Source: Eudorina sp. 2006-703-Eu-15
Taxonomy: Eukaryota; Chlorophyta; Chlorophyceae; Chlamydomonadales; Volvocaceae
Assembly: GCA_003117195.1 (NCBI GenBank)
Contig: BDSI01000043.1
Coordinates: forward strand, 871,977 to 935,976
Length of the DNA: 64,000 nt
Reading direction: 5' to 3'
This document shows, piece after piece, positions 11,167-23,700 of this stretch. Numbering within the stretch: position 1 is the first letter of the stretch; each line of letters begins with the position of its first letter. Under the pieces are notes generated by a model. That model ran no database searches and was not told where the DNA came from. It saw only the letters and a list, made by a program, of their open reading frames with translations. Both the position numbers and the translations under genes were made by a program.

Positions 11167-14100
11167 ATGGAACGGCGCTTACAGTTACTGATTGCCGTTA
11201 GCTTTCTCCAATTGCAATATGGAGTCTCGCAACAGGCCTTTAGCTCACTTACATTTCGTGTTGGAGTATCCGTTGGCTTAAATGGTAAGATCATCCTGAC
11301 TTGATTTTCCACAAGAGGCATACAACCGGCGTCAACGATAATCGCCGTTTTCATGACGACGACGCAGGCTCTTGCGCGCCGCTTTACAATGACACCGTCT
11401 TGGGATATCAGTACTTTTTCGATTGGTTTGCACGGCAGCCGCCGAGCGTGGTCACGGACGCCTCTGGCAGGTCCTACAACCTGCGCCTTCAGCTGCGGCT
11501 GATCTCTCACAATTGTACGGAGGCTGGCCGGGCAGCCGCGATGGCCTCGCTGCTTAACGGCAGCCCGGCTGACGCTTCCACCGGGGCGTCCCCCGAGCCG
11601 CCCGTGCACCTGCTGCTCGGCGGGAACGGCGACAACGCACTGGAGGATGCCATTCAGGCGGACAAAGCGTCCCGAATCCTCCTGCACTGCTGTACGGCGC
11701 GTGACAGCGTCTTCAAACAGGGTTTACAGCACGTGTACGGGCTCTTCACGCCTGCTAGCCAGTACACGGGCACCGTACTGCGCACCATGGCGCTCCGGGG
11801 CATGCGGCGAGTGGCGGTGGTGTACAGCCGGGAGTCGGCGCTGTACATGCAGCTGTGCGAGGGAGCACTGGCGCAGCTGTCGCCGCTGGGCGAGCTGCGG
11901 CCCGGATTCAGCGGCGTGCTGGCGGTCAACTACTCGGCCGCGGAGGCGGAGACACCCGGTTTTTGGGAAACGACGAGTGAGCGGGGGATGTGGGTTGCGG
12001 ATTCAGGAACCTGAGGGGTAAAGGGCCGCCTTGCGGACGTAGTGCTGATGGAGATGGGCGGACTCGATGGGCTTGGGGTCATTGGGAGCTGGCCGAAATT
12101 TCCTGTATCACTGGGAGTTTGTCGACCAGGTCAGGTCAGGTCAGGTCGGGTCGGGTCGGGTCCAGAGGCTTCTGCACATGGGATGCTGGAGGTCTCAGCG
12201 ACACCACGACGCGCACAGCGGCTCTCCGCGGCGCTCCGCCGCGGGATTCGTGACACTTTGGCGGGAGGGGGTCGCAGCACTTGCTACGATCTGAACCCGC
12301 CCTCCCCTGCCGCGCCCACGTCTGCCCCAGGCCGCCGGGTGGCTGCTGCGCAAGCGGACGTGTTGATCGCCTGCGACAGCATGGACCGCAGCTCCCTGCT
12401 CGTGCACCAGCTGCGGGCCCGCAGCCACAGCTTGTCGGCGCTGTGGCTTGCCTCCTGGGGCAATGTGGACGACTTCCTGCAGCGGCTGGATGGGCGGGGG
12501 GAGTACGCGCTGACCACCGTCCAGTGGATGCCCTCGCTCCCCTACGCCGACCCGTACTTCGGAACGGCGGCGCAGTACGCTGCAGATTTCGCGGCAGCCA
12601 TGGGCCGCAGCCCATCATACTTCAGCGCCGCTGCCACGGCCAGCGGCTATGTGCTGCTGACGGCGCTGCGGGAGGCGCTGTCGATGTGCGGCCTGGGGAA
12701 CCTTTCCTCGCAGGTCACGGATCCGGCGGACGCCTTCATGTGGCAGGAGGGCGCGCTCTCCTGCGTGGACCAGATGCAGCACGCCTTGGATATCACGAGC
12801 AGCTCCGGAACCGCCATCGTGCAGTTCATCCTCAGCACCCTCAACCTAGACACCTTCTTTGGCCCCGTGGGTTTCAACGCTTACCGGCAAAACATTTTCC
12901 ACCCGGTCATTGTGGCCCAGGTGCGGCGCTGCTGGCGGGAGTTGCTAAATGAACCAACTGTCGATGGGACGTGGGGTTCTGTCCCAGTCCCAGGCCTGCG
13001 ACCGGGTCACATCCATCGGAACTGGATGGTATCAAGCTGCGTGTGTCAACAGAAGGCGGTGAAGATGGATGCATTCGACCGAAGAGACTGTGTTCCGACG
13101 ACGTATTTTGTTCTCATTCAGTTGGCTGTGCTATAGTTTTCAGATCCACTGTACCAACCCACATGGCACAGTTGGAGCCAACCTCCCGCCCTAGCTCCAG
13201 AGAACCGGCACCCTGCATGCGCCCTGTGTCCCGCGGCAGGTGTTGGCGGGCGACCTGGTGACAGTCCTGCCCTTGGACGTGGCTGACAAGGCGCTGGTGA
13301 TGCCGATACCCTACCAAAACGCAACCAGCGCCTCGAAGCCTTGGCCGCAGCGGCCCGCGGGCCTGGCCATCATCATCCTGGTCTGCTGCCTGGGCTTGGT
13401 GTGCGCGGCGCTGGCCGTCCTCATGTGCAGGGACCGGGTGGCGCAGCAGACGGCGACGGTCGGCACCGTCGAAATCAACTTCGAGGACATCCAGGTCCGC
13501 AGTGGGTTGCAGAGGTCCCACCACAAGCAGGGCAGGGCGGTCACCACACCCAGCCTTGGTTGTGAGCCAATTCGGTGTTCGCCCTTGGTGGGCCTGCTTG
13601 CACGTCCCGCGGATCCAGACGGACTTCTTCCGGCGCTGCCGAGTCCGCTTGCACGTGTTGGCTTGTTCGTAAGACCAGGTGCTACGGCACCGCAGTTCAG
13701 AACCCATTCGATCGGGGGCTGGGCCGTCCTGCCAGCGATTCAGCGCGTGTCGAGCCCTGTCGGCGGTGGCACAACTGTGCACCGGCCCCCTCCGCCGCTT
13801 CCCTCTACCAATTACATATACCCCTGCCTCCGCCCCCCGGCCCCCCGCCGCCCCCGCAGGTGGACATCGCGCCGGTGTTGGGTTTGGACGGCAGCTGCGA
13901 GCCCGGCGAGGGGGTGTACCGAGGCACTCGGGTCAAGCTGGTGGTGGCCACGGAGCTGATGCCGCAGGGGCAATCGCCAAGTAGCAGGAACCTGCGTGAG
14001 CGGGACCGCGCTCCAACACCGGCGGTAAGAAGTGGACCTACATCGTGCCGCTTGGGCTGCCTGCCGCTGTTGCAACAGGCCGTGGATGGTGTAGTGGGTG

Positions 14101-17100
14101 TTCCAGCACACGCCGGCAAGTCGGCTTCATGGATCCGGGTGGTTTGCGGCAGCTAAGCAAGTATGTCCAGCAGCAGTAACAGGCGAGCAGGACGCTACCG
14201 CCTTGCATGGTGCATCTCGCATTTCGATTCTTCAGCATTGCCGGGAATGCATGGTGATGTCTCCCTGGCAGAGCAGGAGTGCGTGACATGCGTGGCGCCC
14301 AAACATTTGCCCGTATGCGTAGATAATATACCCATTGCCCTACCCATATGGTAAGCAAAAGGCTGCGGTGTCGGAAGAACGCTGTCGATTTGGCGCGCTT
14401 TTGGTGTCGTTGCGTCGCGGAAGACTACCAGCTGGTGCGGGTCGGCTGCCTTGGCCACACAGACTCACACCACAACGCTGTGCGTGCATGCGATCCTCGC
14501 GTTGTTATCGCAATGTACCCAATTACAATCGTGTGCGTGTGTAAAAGATAACTGAGTCGCGAGAAGCGAAGTCCAGCGTAATAGTCGATGTAGGCGACAG
14601 AAACAGAGGACACCCGAAGCCCGCCCGAATTGCCGATAACCGTGATGGAAGTGACCGGTGATGGCGTCGTAGGCGATGTATGCGTAGACTGAGCCGCCGG
14701 ATGTAGCGCCCGTGAGCGGCAGTTGACCGAGGCGGGCGCCAGAGGTCCAGTGGCAACAGCCGGCGGAACTGCTGCCGTAGCGTAGTCTAAAAATGACTAG
14801 CTGAACTAACCCACGAAGTTTATACTAAGCGCCTGTGTGTGTCTTTGTTCACAGGCGCTCCCTTCCGGACCGCAGCTGGAGGATAGGTGCGTGGCTGTGC
14901 GTGGGCCGGGGGGCAGCTGTGCAACTCACTGGTCTAGGGGTTGCATGCAGCTATAGATGGTTGGTGGTGTGCGCCCGTGGCTTTGCGCGTTCCATGCGGG
15001 GCATCTGCCGTGTCTCACATGCTTCAACCACACCGGCTCGTGGGTACCGCCTCTGTTCGTGAAGATCTGCTGGCTGGCTGTATGTCAGCATTACCTGCCC
15101 TGCGTCAGGACTGTTGGGATCTCCAGCAATCTGGGGACCGTCAAAAGTATTGGGGTTGTCAGCAGTATTTAGATTTTGTCAGCGTGGAGCCGGGCGACCA
15201 GGACAACGCCCCGAGTGCAACAGAAGAGCCACGTCTACGCCCTGTGCCTACAGGGGCCACCCAGCACGGGGCCTGCAGCCCTGCACTGCACACTGCTGCC
15301 CCCACCAGAATTTATTTCGTGCTTTGGCACGCAATAAATTTATGTGTGCGCACACTGTGTGTCCATGCCTGCAGGGAGCTTCAAGGCCCGGGCACCCCCA
15401 ACGGCCTCTTGCATGCCTGCGTCTCCGGAGACTGCAAGCCGCCACTGCACCGGCTGCTGTCCAATTCGACCTACCTCGCCCGGGAGGAGGCGCGACGCGC
15501 GAGTCGTCCGCAGCTTGCCCTGGAGCTGTCGGAGGGGGCGAACGGCGGCGGCCTCGGCAAGACGGCGGAGAGCAGCGGGCTGCACTCCACGAGCTCCTCG
15601 ACAGTGGTGGCGCAGCAGCCCAGCAGCACCGGTGGCTCGAGGGCGCAGTCGACGGTGCCTTTCGGAGGTCTGGGCAAGCGCAGCCGCCGTCAGATCCAGG
15701 GTGGGTGGGTCCGGAAGGGCACCGGTACCGTATCCAGGGAGGCGGCCTCGTGGGGTCCAGCAAATGGACCCCAAAAATCCCTCTTCACGCGGCTGGGGTG
15801 CATTGTCGCTTGCTTTCTTTTGTTGGTACCTCCAAACTCTGTTAAATCGTTTCGGGCTTGCCGAGGGATATGGACGGTTTGCTTTTTTACTGTTGCCGGT
15901 GCCTCTGGCTATCCTGTCCGGTGGGCCCTGCAGGTCCGTGAGCCTGTTTGTGTGTTTGTCTGTCCGTCTGTCTGTCTGCAGCACTGGTGTGGCGCGCGGT
16001 GCGGCTGCAGCACCCTCGCATGTGTCCCGTGATGGGTATCGTGTGGGAGTGGCCCGGGCTGCTGGAGGGGGGCGGCAAGGTGCCCGTAATCGTACGGCAG
16101 TGGCACGAGTTTGACAGCCTGGATCATCTGCTGGAGAACGAGACGGTGCCGCTGCCGCTGCTGACCAAGGCGCAGATCGCGCAGGGCATCGCGGAGGGGA
16201 TCGCCTACCTGCACGCACAGGTGAGGAAGAAAAGCGGCGGGGGCGGGGCCGGGCAGGTGTGTTGGCCAGCCTGGGGTGCTAGCCCGCCAGCGCTGCAGCA
16301 CAATGTCACCGACTCACCGTGCCCCTTTGTCATGTGCCTCTGTGTGAGGGCCTTGCCACATAGTCCACACTGGGGAGTCTCGCAGTGTCGCGAAGCAGAT
16401 TCACCGGCGGTGTAGCGCGTGTCGTTCGCCAAGGGGGTCGGAACCAACCCCCTGGGGAGGCGCGCGTCGAATCGGGTCTGTCACCTAACGGCAAGAACGG
16501 CCGTGGCGGCATGCAGTTCACCCTTTCATGCCGGTCCGCGGATCGCCCGCAGGAGCCGCCGATTCGCGCCGGGCCCATCGACGCCGCCCGCGTGATCATC
16601 GACAAGGACTTCAGCCCGCACCTGTTCCTGCGGCTGCTGAACCTGGACCCCGACTACAGCAGCGCGGCGGCGGCGGCGGCGGCGGCGGCCGTGTCCACCA
16701 CCGCCGCCGAGGGCGGCCGCAGCCGCCCCCGCGGGCTGAGCCTCTTCGCACCGCCTTCCCAGCCTGCGGCTGCCGGCCAGCGAGTCCTCGGTCCGGCCCC
16801 GGCCCCGCTGCCCTCCACGCCGCCACAGCAGCCACCCCAGCTGCCCTCACAGCCCACACGGCCGGGGGACCCCCGGGATCCGCCCACACCACGTGTGCTG
16901 TCCGGGTCCGCAACCCCCGGCGGCCTGGGGTGCCTGCAGGACGCCCGGCTGCACCAGCTGATCGAGGCTAGCCTGTCCAACATGGGCGGCAGCGCCGCGG
17001 GAGGGCTGAGCTCGGGCGGGATCGTCCTGACCGGTGCAGCTGAAGTCTCTGGGATCCCGACACGAGTCGGCACCGCCACCGGCACTGTCACCACCGGAGG

Positions 17101-20100
17101 TTACATCACGCCGCCCGCCGCGGCCGCGGCGCCGGTGCCGCCGTACATACCCAGCAAGGAGCAAGACGTGTACGAGTTCGGGATGCTGCTGTGCAGCATC
17201 TTCATGGTGTCGTCAGCGGCGGATTCCGGCTGGCTGCGCTTCGCAATCCGGTTTGTGATCGGCGGCGGTGATGGGATGGAGGTCGGGGCCGGCGCCAGCG
17301 GCACCCCGGCCAGCAACGGCTCGACGGCGGGCCAGTTGGTGCTGCCGTCGGGGCCCACGGCGGCTGTGGACGACTACTCGGTCGGCGTGGCGATGTCATA
17401 CCTCCGCAGCATCTGCCCCGCGCTGGCGGACCTCACGCTGGCCTGCCTGCAGCGCGACCCGGGCCTGACCTTCGCCACCATCGCCCGCACCCTGGAGGAG
17501 GAGGTGGTGCCGGCGCTGGCGGGCGAACGAAACAGCAAGGAAGCCCTGCGGGGGTGTTCCCGCAGGCGCATCCCCGCCGTGCCCGGTGGCTCGGGGGGGA
17601 AGCCTTCCAGGGCAGAACCCGGCATGGGCACTGCTCTGCCGGGCGGGGCTGGGGCTGGGGCTGGGGCCGCGGCTAGGGCGGGAGTAGGAGCAGGAGCGGG
17701 AGGTGGTGGAGCCGATGACGGTCATCGTGAGCAGGAGGGAGCGCATGACCGGGACTCCAGCTCGGCCGTGGCGACGGGCTCGGGCCGGAGGTCGGGCGTC
17801 TCGTCCCCAGTGGTACGCAAGAGTGGCGGCTCCATCACCCGGCCGGATATGCTGAGAGGGTGCGTGGCCTGACGGGTGTGGGTGACCCTGATGCTGGGGC
17901 CGCCGACGGGCTGTCCAGGAATGGGATCAAAATTAAAATCTGGGCAGGCAAATAAGAGGGGGGGGGATGAAGGGAGAGACGGCTGCGTACCAACCTTAAT
18001 GATTTTTGGGAGGAGCCTGCCAAAAGGTTTCAGCTGGAGCCGAGTGCCTTGTTCAGCGGAAGACGCGGTCGCTGGTGCCCGCCGCAGCTGGCTCACGCGG
18101 GCCAGGGTGGGTCGCTTGGTGACTGGCGGCATTCTGATGTTGCGGGTTGGGCATGGGGTCCTTGTCGCCTGGTCAATCACCCCACCCCCTGTGTGAGCCC
18201 AAGTTTGTCGGCGTCCTCACGCCAGACTTCAACAAACGAACGAATGGATGGAAAGCACGAATGAATGAAGGGATGACTGCATGAATATTTATGAATGAAA
18301 GGTACAATAAATGGTACAGCGGCCTCCTCAAGGCCCCTTTGGAGACCTTGTCTCGCCGAGGCTACATCACGTTGCGCCACGCCGCGCCCACCATGCCTTC
18401 CCTGTTACATAACCTTCCACAGCCCTATATATGTATATAAATTATAACTGATGATATATATACATGATATGGATGCTATGTGTACCCCTTTGCGGCTTTC
18501 CTTCCGCAGTCGCTCCCACCACGCCATGCTGACCCTGGACGACCTGATCTGCGACTTCTTCCCGCCCAAGGTGCGAGACGAGCTGGGGGCGCCCGCGTGG
18601 GGCGGCCGCAAGGCCCGCAACGAACAGCCGGTATTCACGGCCCACATCGGCGGTACAGGAACACCAATTATGCGTCTTTGGCAAGTTTTGTCTGGTTGCG
18701 GGGTGTCGGGGAAAGCCGCCGGAGGCCCCATAGCACTGGCGCAAGCACGCAATCCTGGGCTCTTGGGCCTCCGGGACCTCCCTGGCTACAACTCGTCCCC
18801 GCTGCCGGGCCGCATTGGGCCGCATTGGGTCTCCCCTCTTGCCTCTCTTCAAAACCCCTCTCACCACCCTCCTCGTATGCACGTGGACCGCAGGTGGCCC
18901 GGGCGCTGCGGGCGGGTGAGATCGTGCAGCCGGAGCGGTACGAGTGCGTCTCCATCTTCTTTTCGGACGTGGTGGGTGGTGGTGAGGGTTGGGGGGGTGG
19001 GATGAAAACAGGCCGGGGTGGGTGGGGTTGGTTGCAGCGGAGGAAAACAGCCCCGGGTGGGTGGGGTATAGGAAATTGGTAGACATATTTATACTGTGCT
19101 GCTGCCAGAGCAAATATCCGATGAAGATTCGACTGTACCAGGATCTCCAGCGAAGTGACGACTTCCACCTTGTAGGCCTTGAAACTAATATTGGGTGTGT
19201 GCAGCCTCGGAATGGCGGCGGGTGCGAGGAGAGCACTTGAAAGTGCCGGCGCGTGTTGGTTGGCGGTTGCGCCTGTCCTGTCGTGGATGTTCGGCTGGCG
19301 TGGGATGGAGCAGCGCCGCCTCCCCCCGTGCCGGCCGCCGGGCGCCCGGATGCGGTTCGGTGGCGCGATGCGGTGCGGTGCCGCATCTGAGGGGCGGCCC
19401 GTGCGCCGCGCCCTGCCATGCTGGGAGGCTGTTCCAGTCGGGTGGGGCTGCCCCCTGCCGCACGCTGTGTCCCTCCACGTTTACTCCTCCCGAGCCCCTC
19501 GTCTGCTGTCCAGGTGGGCTACACGGACCTGTGCAGCCAGTTGCAGCCGGGCGAGGTGATGGACCTGGTGCACCGCCTCTACTCGCGGTTCGACGACATC
19601 ATCCGGGAGATGAGGCTCTTCAAGGTGAGGCGGATCCCTTCCAGGCTGCTGTCTGACGCGCGGACACCCGCTGCACCCCCTCGCCCACAGACATGCGCTG
19701 ATGGATGTGTTCAGACGACATTGTTACGTCGGAACTGCTGCACACGGGCGCTACGCGAACACACCGTACCTAGCTACGGGTACCTACATATGCCTGTCCG
19801 GGGACTCATTCAGTTGAAATCCTAGAAACTTCTGCTTCAGCGCCTGGCCTGATATGACTTCAGTCGTCTTGCTCTCTAGCTCTCAATCCCGTAGTGAAAT
19901 GTTTCTCATGCCGTACATGAAACCCTTTTCGCCCGTACATGCCGTACATGGACCCAGGTGGAGACTGTGGGCGACGCCTACCTGGCCGTGGCCAACTTGC
20001 GCTGGCCCCAGCCCGATGAGCACGCCCGGCTCATGGCCCAGTTCGCGTTCGCCGCCGTGCGCGCCGCCAACTCTCTGCCCGTGCACCCCGACCGGCCCGA

Positions 20101-20757
20101 GCTGGGCACTGTGCACGTGCGGGTGGGGCTGCACTGCGGCCCCGTGGTGGGCTCGGTGGTGGGCACCCTCAACCGGCGCTACTGCCTGTTCGGAGACGCG
20201 GTCAACACGGCGGCGCGCATGGAGCACAACAGCAAGGCGGACATGATCAACTGCAGCGCGGCCTTTGCGGCGCTGCTGCGGGAGCAGTGGCAGGAGGGCG
20301 TGCAGCTGGTCAGCCGGGGCGTGAAGACTGTCAAGGGGAAGGGGTGAGCCGGAAACGTTGATGTCGCTTGCAGGTTTCGCGTCGTGCGGGGGCCGGTCGG
20401 CGCCCAATGTCAGGGTGCGTCCCTCCCCACAAAAAGCGCACCGGCCTCTCCGGTGCTGCCCGGAGTCCATATACATCCCGCGGGCGGGAGGGCCTCGGGC
20501 GGAAGACTCGGCCGCGTGGCAACGAGCCTCATTAGCATGGCAGTGAGGATGGCAGATCGATCCGCTCGCCGCCTCGGCGCAAGGAGGGTCTGACGGGCCC
20601 GCTGCCTCCCCGGCTGCACATGGCCGATTTCATCTGGTATCCAGATTCTGGTTCCACTTACAACTCTGGCTGCAGGCCCATGGAGCTCTTCTGGGTGCTC
20701 GAGAGGAAGCCCCAGTGCACCGGCCCTGAACCGGGCGACCGGTCATCTCCTTCGTAA
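11167..20757 (+). CDS. Receptor-type guanylate cyclase (copy B), complete
   Basis: Fourteen exons (11167-11284, 11368-11976, 12331-12920, 13240-13494, 13860-14024, 14855-14886, 15375-15700, 15982-16220, 16553-17859, 18510-18570, 18894-18971, 19514-19624, 19958-20343, 20676-20757) splice in phase to 1452 residues. Domains in order: signal peptide (1-23, hydrophobic LQLLIAVSFLQLQ); extracellular periplasmic-binding/ANF-receptor-like region (~40-475); one membrane helix (~480-502, LAIIILVCCLGLVCAALAVL); kinase homology region (~700-1200) lacking HRD and DFG; class III cyclase domain (~1245-1445). In the cyclase domain, metal Asp are in FFSDV (1259) and VGDAY (1303); KVETVGD Glu and YCLFGD Cys are the guanine-type specificity residues; VNTAARME gives the transition-state Asn and Arg. 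Predicted reaction: GTP to cGMP at the plasma or ciliary membrane in response to an unknown ligand. The last exon ends in MELFWVLERK. An inverted, damaged copy is D. Confidence 0.93.
12127..12161. repeat. (AGGTC/GGGTC)n short tandem array
   Basis: Seven pentamer units in the intron between exons 11368-11976 and 12331-12920 of the cyclase gene. No function is apparent. Confidence 0.85.
14265..14350 (+). repeat. Dispersed repeat family R-A
   Basis: Contains GCAGGAGTGCGTGACATGCG and GCCCGTATGCGTAG, matching 26740-26775 and the inverted copy at 3720-3861. It lies in the long intron 14025-14854 of cyclase B. A further block at 14530-14600 (AACTGAGTCGCGAGAAGCGA and following) matches 43045-43105 over about 60 bp. 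Confidence 0.65.
19066..19135 (+). repeat. Dispersed repeat family R-B, best copy
   Basis: TATAGGAAATTGGTAGACAT, then a TTTATACTGTGCTGCTGCCAG block and a GATGAAGA tail. It lies in the cyclase B intron 18972-19513. The G-rich tandem just before it (near 18990-19060) is also found, inverted, in the matching intron of copy D near 50170-50255, but this R-B block is not, so the block may have inserted after the duplication or been lost from D. Confidence 0.65.
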
Positions 20758-23700
20758 GGCTGCTTGAAGAAACGACAACCATGGCCTGGAAGTTGCAGTT
20801 GGAGCGACGTTGCAGTTGGAGCGACGTTGCAGTTGGAGCGGTCGCGGAGTCGTGAGATGGCTCGCTGGGTGGGTGGGTGGCCCCTGTTGGGGACTGGAAA
20901 GACGGTGGCGCCTTGCGTCGGGCGGCGAGGTGTCCTCGAGCGGCCGGGGAGGTGCTGTGTGGAGGGCTAGAGCACTTGGCATGGCGCGATGCAATCAAGG
21001 TGAGCGTCGTGAGTGTGCTGGGCGGCGACGGCATGTCCAGCGCCGAGGTCCCGGGACGGAACCACGGACCCGGGGAGGGCATTGCCTGTCAGCGCCGGAT
21101 CCGCATCTGCGTGTAGCGAGTGTGTGTGATAAGGGGAATCTGAGCCGCGAGACCGGCTGTTGGCGTGCGTACAAGAAGTCTGAGCCACGAGAGCAGAGGA
21201 GTCCACAGGGAGGGTGTGTTTTAATGAGAAGCGCACCCAGAACAGAGAGGGTGTGTGTATGTGTGTGGACTCTTGAGCAGCCCACATTTTCCATTCATTT
21301 TCACAGCCAATTGCAGTTACATGTCCGTTCAGGCGGTAACAGCTTTGGAGGCGTGCGGGGGGGCTGATGGGGGCATGTCGGAGCGGGCCGTCGCCTGGTA
21401 TCCGGTTTTCTAAGCATGTCATGTCGGGATAGGGCCGTCCAGTGAGCGACAAACTGACAAAAGGAGAACTGCACTGGTAACCATGGGCCGTTCGAGAGTC
21501 CGGGGAGGAGAGAGAGGCAGGGCGTGCCGTCGAATCGCGATTTGTGGCCTGTATGGATGGAAACAAACGGGTCTCTCGAAGTAGACGCTGTAGAGGGGAG
21601 GGATGTCTGAATGCATGTCATGGCTCGAGTTCGAATCCTCTGATGCACTACTAGCCCAGACAGGAAGCAGACTTCTGAGGCGTGGCGAGCGGGCGAATAG
21701 AGGAACGGTCCGACTTTTCCGGGCTGCACCAGGCTATCCACCTGTTTGCGCATGCAGGAATGGTCGCCAGGCGTTTTGGTTTTTCCCGTTGGCCACGCCT
21801 GTGCGTTCTATCAAGGGGTTTGCAACAACACGCACAGGCAGAAGCTTACGAAGTAATACTACTACTAGCCGAAGTGGTGCTCTGGGTGCTGCGCTGATCT
21901 GTGCCTCGTGATCCTCTTCCTGCTGCACATATTGTGTGCCGGGGGAGGGGGGCGGCGGCGCGGCGGCGCAGCTCCAGCACACGATCCTGTCGTAACTTGG
22001 GGCGTGCACGGCCATCCGCATGGGTATGGCACCGGCGCGCGACGTAACCACATTGCCCATATGTGTGTGTGTGTGTGTGTGTGGTGGGGCTCCTTATTTT
22101 TCCATGAAAGCTTTCGGTATGCGAGATTTTGGGCCGGGGCCATCTGGGCCTTGTATGGCCATTGATCCATGATGCTTACTGGGGTTTAGGTTTTTCACTT
22201 GCCGTCAGCGCTGCGACTTGCGTGCTAGTGAACCTAGTGAGCGTCAACTCCTGTTTCAACCAGGAGTGATGCGGCGGGATGTTTTGCAGGGGTCTAAGCA
22301 ATGGGAGGAGGCAAGGGGGTATCCATCCCAACCATGTACATGTTGCGATGTGATTGCGGACTCGAGGACTTAGCGGGCTCGGTCATTGCAACAGGGTAAC
22401 CTTGGCTTCAGGAGCAGGCCTTAGGGAGGTGGTCGATGGCTTTCCGGGCCTGCAGGCTGAGGTAGGGATGACCACTGGGGGGATCAACTCGAGATGAGCG
22501 CAGCACCATCGTGCAAGATAACGTGTGGGTGGAGGTCGATGCATGTGGCGGGCAAGTTCAGGCAATCCAGGATACTTAGGAGCGGGTCGGGAGTCGTGGT
22601 CGATCGCCAGCCTGCTCGTAGCAACTTTGGCACGTAGTTCTTGGGTCCGGCTGCCGGCAGGAGGTGTGTCATGGAGTCGCGGCGCGCAACGGCAAACACC
22701 TGTTGTTGTTGGGCTTCGACGATGAGGTGAAGCGTTGAGGGCTGCACTGAGGCGATGTAGCAAGGACGAAGGGATGGGGATGGGGGACCTCGGATACCAT
22801 ATCTGGCAAGCTGGGCGTGGGTGGGTCCACAGTGCCCTGCTTCTTCGCGGCTGACATGCGGCTCTCTGCTACCAATGGCGTGGCTGTCACGCAACGAAAA
22901 GCTGCAGTGCTCGACGGGAGGAAGGCGCGCAGCATGGGCATCTGCTGCTGCAGGTGTACAGCAGGGTGTGCGCACGTGTGCAGATCGCTGGCGAGGCCTC
23001 GGTCGCGGTTGATGGCATTTCCCCGTGTTTGCGGTGTCATGTGCGAAGGGATTCGCCGTACTGCCGTATCGTGATGCGTCACAAACTGAGCGACCGTCGA
23101 AAAGTCGGTGCGGCAGCCTCTGTGCGCGCGCGGAATGGTGCGGTCGTGAGCGGAAGGTGGTTGCAAGCCGCTGCGGGTTTGACTGTGGCTTTGACTGCAC
23201 CATATCAGATGTCTGAAGCGTAGGTGATGCCTGCTGGCGCACTGAGCTGCATCGCCAGACTTGCGGCTGGGCGCATGCGGGCGCTGCAGACCTGCGACTG
23301 TGCGGTACTCGGCGGGAGGACCTGCATGCGTGCCGTCAATACAGCAGCGTGTTCCGCCCTGAGCCTGCACCGCTGGCGCTGCCGAGCCCACCTCCTCCTC
23401 CTCCATGTGAACCCGAAGACGTCCTCCCGCGCCACGCCACGGCAACGCTTGATGTGCGACGAACATGCATCGTGGGTATGGCGCAATGGTGCGATCCGGT
23501 GCGAACCAGCCCTACTATCTAAGAGCGCGCTTAGGGCGGTGCGGTGTGCCCTTATCGCTATGATGATAGCGAGGTTGTGCGGGTCGAGAGCGCCCTGATG
23601 TTGCGTTCTCAGCGTGCATGTCCTGCAAGCGCATTTGAGGGGGTTGGGTTGATGCGGGGCAGCGCCGTCGTCATTCCACACCACGTGATGTTTTTAGTAA

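Noticed and set aside
21610..21660. tRNA-like T-loop (GTTCGAATCC)
   Set aside because: The flanking bases do not form a T stem and no acceptor, D or anticodon arms fit.
22484..23684. Overlapping minus-strand frames of 159-265 residues
   Set aside because: Three overlapping frames with no motif and no splice pattern to choose between them; not called as genes.
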